Below, piece after piece: positions 21,590 through 23,303 of a stretch of 23,303 nt of DNA. The notes below the pieces were generated by a model. That model was not told the origin of the DNA. It did not search any database and worked only from the letters and a program-made list of their open reading frames with translations. The translations under genes and the position numbers were made by a program. This DNA comes from Gp13-AA77 sp035516075. Its GTDB lineage: Bacteria; Acidobacteriota; Terriglobia; UBA7540. The stretch is from NCBI GenBank assembly GCA_035516075.1, contig DATJAQ010000375.1:1-23303 (forward strand), given 5' to 3'. Numbering within the stretch: the first letter of the stretch is position 1; the number at the start of each line of letters is the position of its first letter.

Positions 21590-22378
21590 CTAGCGCATAG
21601 CGCCGGCGGCGATGGGGGGTAGCTCGAGCCGCCGATGAATCACGTAGAGGACGAGTTCTACTCGATCCGACACTCCGACCTTGTCGTAGACGGAGCGAAG
21701 GTGGTTCTTGACGGTTTGTTCGGTAATCGAGAGGTGGCGGGCGATCTCACGGTTGCGCCAACCCTGCAGGAGACAGCTCATCACCAGGCGTTCACGGTCT
21801 GTCAGGGTGTCGACGGGGCGGACGTTGGCCGAAGGCTCGCTTAACTCGCGGGCCATCGCGGCCACTTGCTTCTTGGGCAGCCAGATCTCACCTTCGTCGA
21901 TTTTGCGCGCGCATTTGACGAAGAGCGAGGGATCGGCAATTCTCAGGATTACGCCCCGCGCGCCCGCCTTCATCAAGTCGAGCGCCACGACTTCGGTGAG
22001 TTCCGACGCCGTCACCACCACCTTGCTCTTGGGCGATCCCTGGCGAATAGCCCCCAGGATGTTCTGGCCGGCTGCGGTTAGCATCTCGAACTGGACGAAA
22101 AGAACGTCAGGCTGCAGTTCGCGGGCTTGCGGAACAATGTCCTCCGGCCGGATGATTTCGGCAACCACCTTAAGGTCATCTTCAGCCGCCAGCAGCCGTT
22201 TTAATCCCAGGAGAAACACCCCTTCCTGATCTGCAATCAGGATCCCGATCTTGCGGAGCCCGGCGCCGTCGCTGGCCGCCGGAGAGCCTTTCAAGAGCCT
22301 GGCCGCGGCGCGGCGCTTTGCGGGTTTCCCGTGTGCGGTCCGGCGGCTGGCAGGCTGTGGGACGTTCGGCGTTCGCAC
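21590..22378 (-). CDS. LuxR/NarL-family response regulator with degenerate receiver
   Basis: A 262-residue protein from a GTG start, with a GAGG about 11 bases upstream. A basic, disordered N-terminal extension of about 40 residues precedes the receiver (about 43-160). The receiver lacks the phospho-acceptor: the Asp expected after PDVLFV is Q96. One of the two acidic metal ligands is replaced (IADQE, D50 kept, Q51), and the conserved Lys is R146 (GVILR), while T123 is kept. The C-terminal DNA-binding domain is intact: LTDRERLVMSCLLQG, NREIARHLSITEQTVKNHLR (about 191-250). It is therefore probably an orphan pseudo-receiver regulator controlled by something other than Asp phosphorylation. No histidine kinase is nearby. 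Targets unknown. Confidence 0.9.
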   Translation of the reverse strand: MRTPNVPQPASRRTAHGKPAKRRAAARLLKGSPAASDGAGLRKIGILIADQEGVFLLGLKRLLAAEDDLKVVAEIIRPEDIVPQARELQPDVLFVQFEMLTAAGQNILGAIRQGSPKSKVVVTASELTEVVALDLMKAGARGVILRIADPSLFVKCARKIDEGEIWLPKKQVAAMARELSEPSANVRPVDTLTDRERLVMSCLLQGWRNREIARHLSITEQTVKNHLRSVYDKVGVSDRVELVLYVIHRRLELPPIAAGAMR

Positions 22379-22724
22379 GATGCTTCAAACCTCGGAATTT
22401 GTCGGCACGGCGAGTCCGCTCCGGAATCGAAATCGAGATAAGGATCTGCGCCGGACTGAGCCCGGCGGACGCCAGCGCGACTTCAACGAACCGGCGCTAC
22501 CCGACCGGTGGTTCCGGGACGCGTATTTCGAAAGGGCGACGTCAGTATCCGCCGGCTTATCGCGGCGCCCGGCGCACGCGCGTTGCCTGGAGATGCCCTC
22601 CGCTGCTAATCTGGGCCACGAGAGGCGGTGCTCGCCGGGCCCGCCCCTGAACCCGCCGGCTTCGTACCCTAAACCGGCAGTGTCGATACCGCCCACCAGA
22701 ATATCGGCAGAAGCGAGGAGAACC
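22379..22724. other. Divergent intergenic region between the response regulator and lpxD
   Basis: A 346-base stretch with no recognisable gene; short frames here are compositional. It should carry promoters for both neighbours. A weak plus-strand pair, TTGCCT (22583-22588) and TAATCT (22607-22612) with an 18-base spacer, is the only promoter-like arrangement noted. Confidence 0.35.
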
Positions 22725-23303
22725 ATGAAGCTGGGAGAGATCGCGTTCCGCCTCGAATGCAGCGTTGAAGGAAGTGCCGAGATCGAAATTAGCGGCGTCG
22801 CGGGGCTCGAAGAGGCATCCGAGAGCGAACTGGCGTTCCTGGCCAACCCGCGGTATTTCCGCAAAGCACTGGACACGCGGGCGGGCGCGGTGATCGTCGA
22901 TGAGGGGACGCGGCTGCCCGGGCGGAACCTATTGCGCTCCGCGAATCCGTATCTCGCCTTCGCCAAGGCGGTTGAGATGTTCGCGCCGCCATTTCCGGCT
23001 GCTCCGGCCATTCATCCCACCGCCGTCATTGACCCGAGTGCCCGGGTGGGCCGCAATCCTTCCATAGGACCCTACGTCGTGATCGAATGCGGAGCGTCAT
23101 TGGGCGACGACTGTATATTGAAGAGCTTTGTGGTCGTCTACCGGGGCGCGCGGATCGGGCACCGCTTCCTGGCGCACTCTCACGCCGTGGTGCGCGAAAA
23201 CGTGGAGATCGGCGACGACGTTATTCTGCAGAACGGCGCCGTCGTGGGGAGTGACGGCTTTGGCTTCGCCCGGCAGACCGACGGGTCCTACTACAAGATC
23301 GTT
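22725..23303 (+). CDS. lpxD: UDP-3-O-acylglucosamine N-acyltransferase LpxD, partial at the right edge
   Basis: The first 193 codons of lpxD, cut by the window edge. AGGAG lies seven bases before the ATG. The N-terminal uridine-binding domain is at about residues 1-95 (MKLGEIAFRLECSVEG, LEEASESELAFLANPRYF). Residues about 96 onward form the left-handed beta-helix of hexapeptide repeats (HPTAVIDPSARVG, IGPYVVIECGASLG, ARIGHRFLAHSHAVV), and VVGSDGFGFA matches the highly conserved LpxD segment. The catalytic His lies downstream of the edge. LpxD adds the second acyl chain in lipid A synthesis from acyl-ACP in the cytoplasm. It shows that the organism builds lipopolysaccharide-type outer membrane lipid. 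The rest of any lpx cluster would be to the right. Confidence 0.95.
   Translation, partial: MKLGEIAFRLECSVEGSAEIEISGVAGLEEASESELAFLANPRYFRKALDTRAGAVIVDEGTRLPGRNLLRSANPYLAFAKAVEMFAPPFPAAPAIHPTAVIDPSARVGRNPSIGPYVVIECGASLGDDCILKSFVVVYRGARIGHRFLAHSHAVVRENVEIGDDVILQNGAVVGSDGFGFARQTDGSYYKIV

Noticed and set aside
22385..23011. Minus-strand frame of 208 codons overlapping lpxD
   Set aside because: Antisense of a confidently recognised lpxD start; Arg/Ser-rich translation.

Overview
The window is GC-rich DNA from an uncultured or poorly described bacterium, most likely an Acidobacteriota (Solibacter/Bryobacter-like). The lineage call rests on a very large TonB-dependent receptor with an N-terminal carboxypeptidase-regulatory-like domain, a SpoIVB-type S55 peptidase-domain protein, an N-terminal NAQKSTGPRT-type hypothetical protein, a DUF4097 protein next to an ECF sigma factor, and an lpxD gene that shows a diderm envelope. 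This is family recognition by eye; no database search was run.

Layout. (1) Positions 1-406, minus: 5' part of a hypothetical gene that runs off the left edge. (2) Positions 596-6665, minus: a tightly spaced five-gene cluster, in transcription order an extended SDR epimerase, a Tat-exported sugar-phosphate-isomerase-like TIM barrel, an exported amidohydrolase, a catalytic M16 zinc peptidase and its non-catalytic M16 partner. (3) Divergent from it, a zinc-dependent alcohol/polyol dehydrogenase (7012-8151). (4) Positions 8290-12142: an extended -10 promoter, a complete FMN riboswitch (RFN element) carrying an unusual ~118-nt hairpin arm, a 218-nt expression platform, and a 1125-residue Oar-like TonB-dependent receptor. 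This is the most interesting part: it implies that the receptor is controlled by flavin and may import riboflavin or FMN across the outer membrane. (5) Positions 12262-12913: a Phd/YefM-VapC-type toxin-antitoxin pair. (6) About 1 kb without genes, containing terminator-like hairpins, a perfect 9-bp inverted repeat and two exact-length 260-bp tandem repeats that end on the start codon of the next gene. (7) Positions 13953-18527: two large exported proteins, an S55-domain protein and a beta-propeller protein. (8) Positions 18628-20863: ECF sigma factor, zinc-binding membrane anti-sigma factor and a DUF4097 secreted protein, as an operon. (9) aroK (21046-21564), convergent with a LuxR-type response regulator whose receiver has lost the phospho-acceptor Asp. 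(10) lpxD, cut by the right edge.

How they fit together: many products act in or beyond the inner membrane (receptor, two M16 peptidases, amidohydrolase, TIM barrel, S55 protein, propeller, DUF4097 protein, anti-sigma factor), so the window looks like an envelope and nutrient-acquisition neighbourhood. The clearest regulatory logic is flavin sensing in cis for the receptor, sigma/anti-sigma control of the DUF4097 module, and probable autoregulation of the toxin-antitoxin pair. No rRNA, tRNA, CRISPR array or intact insertion sequence was seen.
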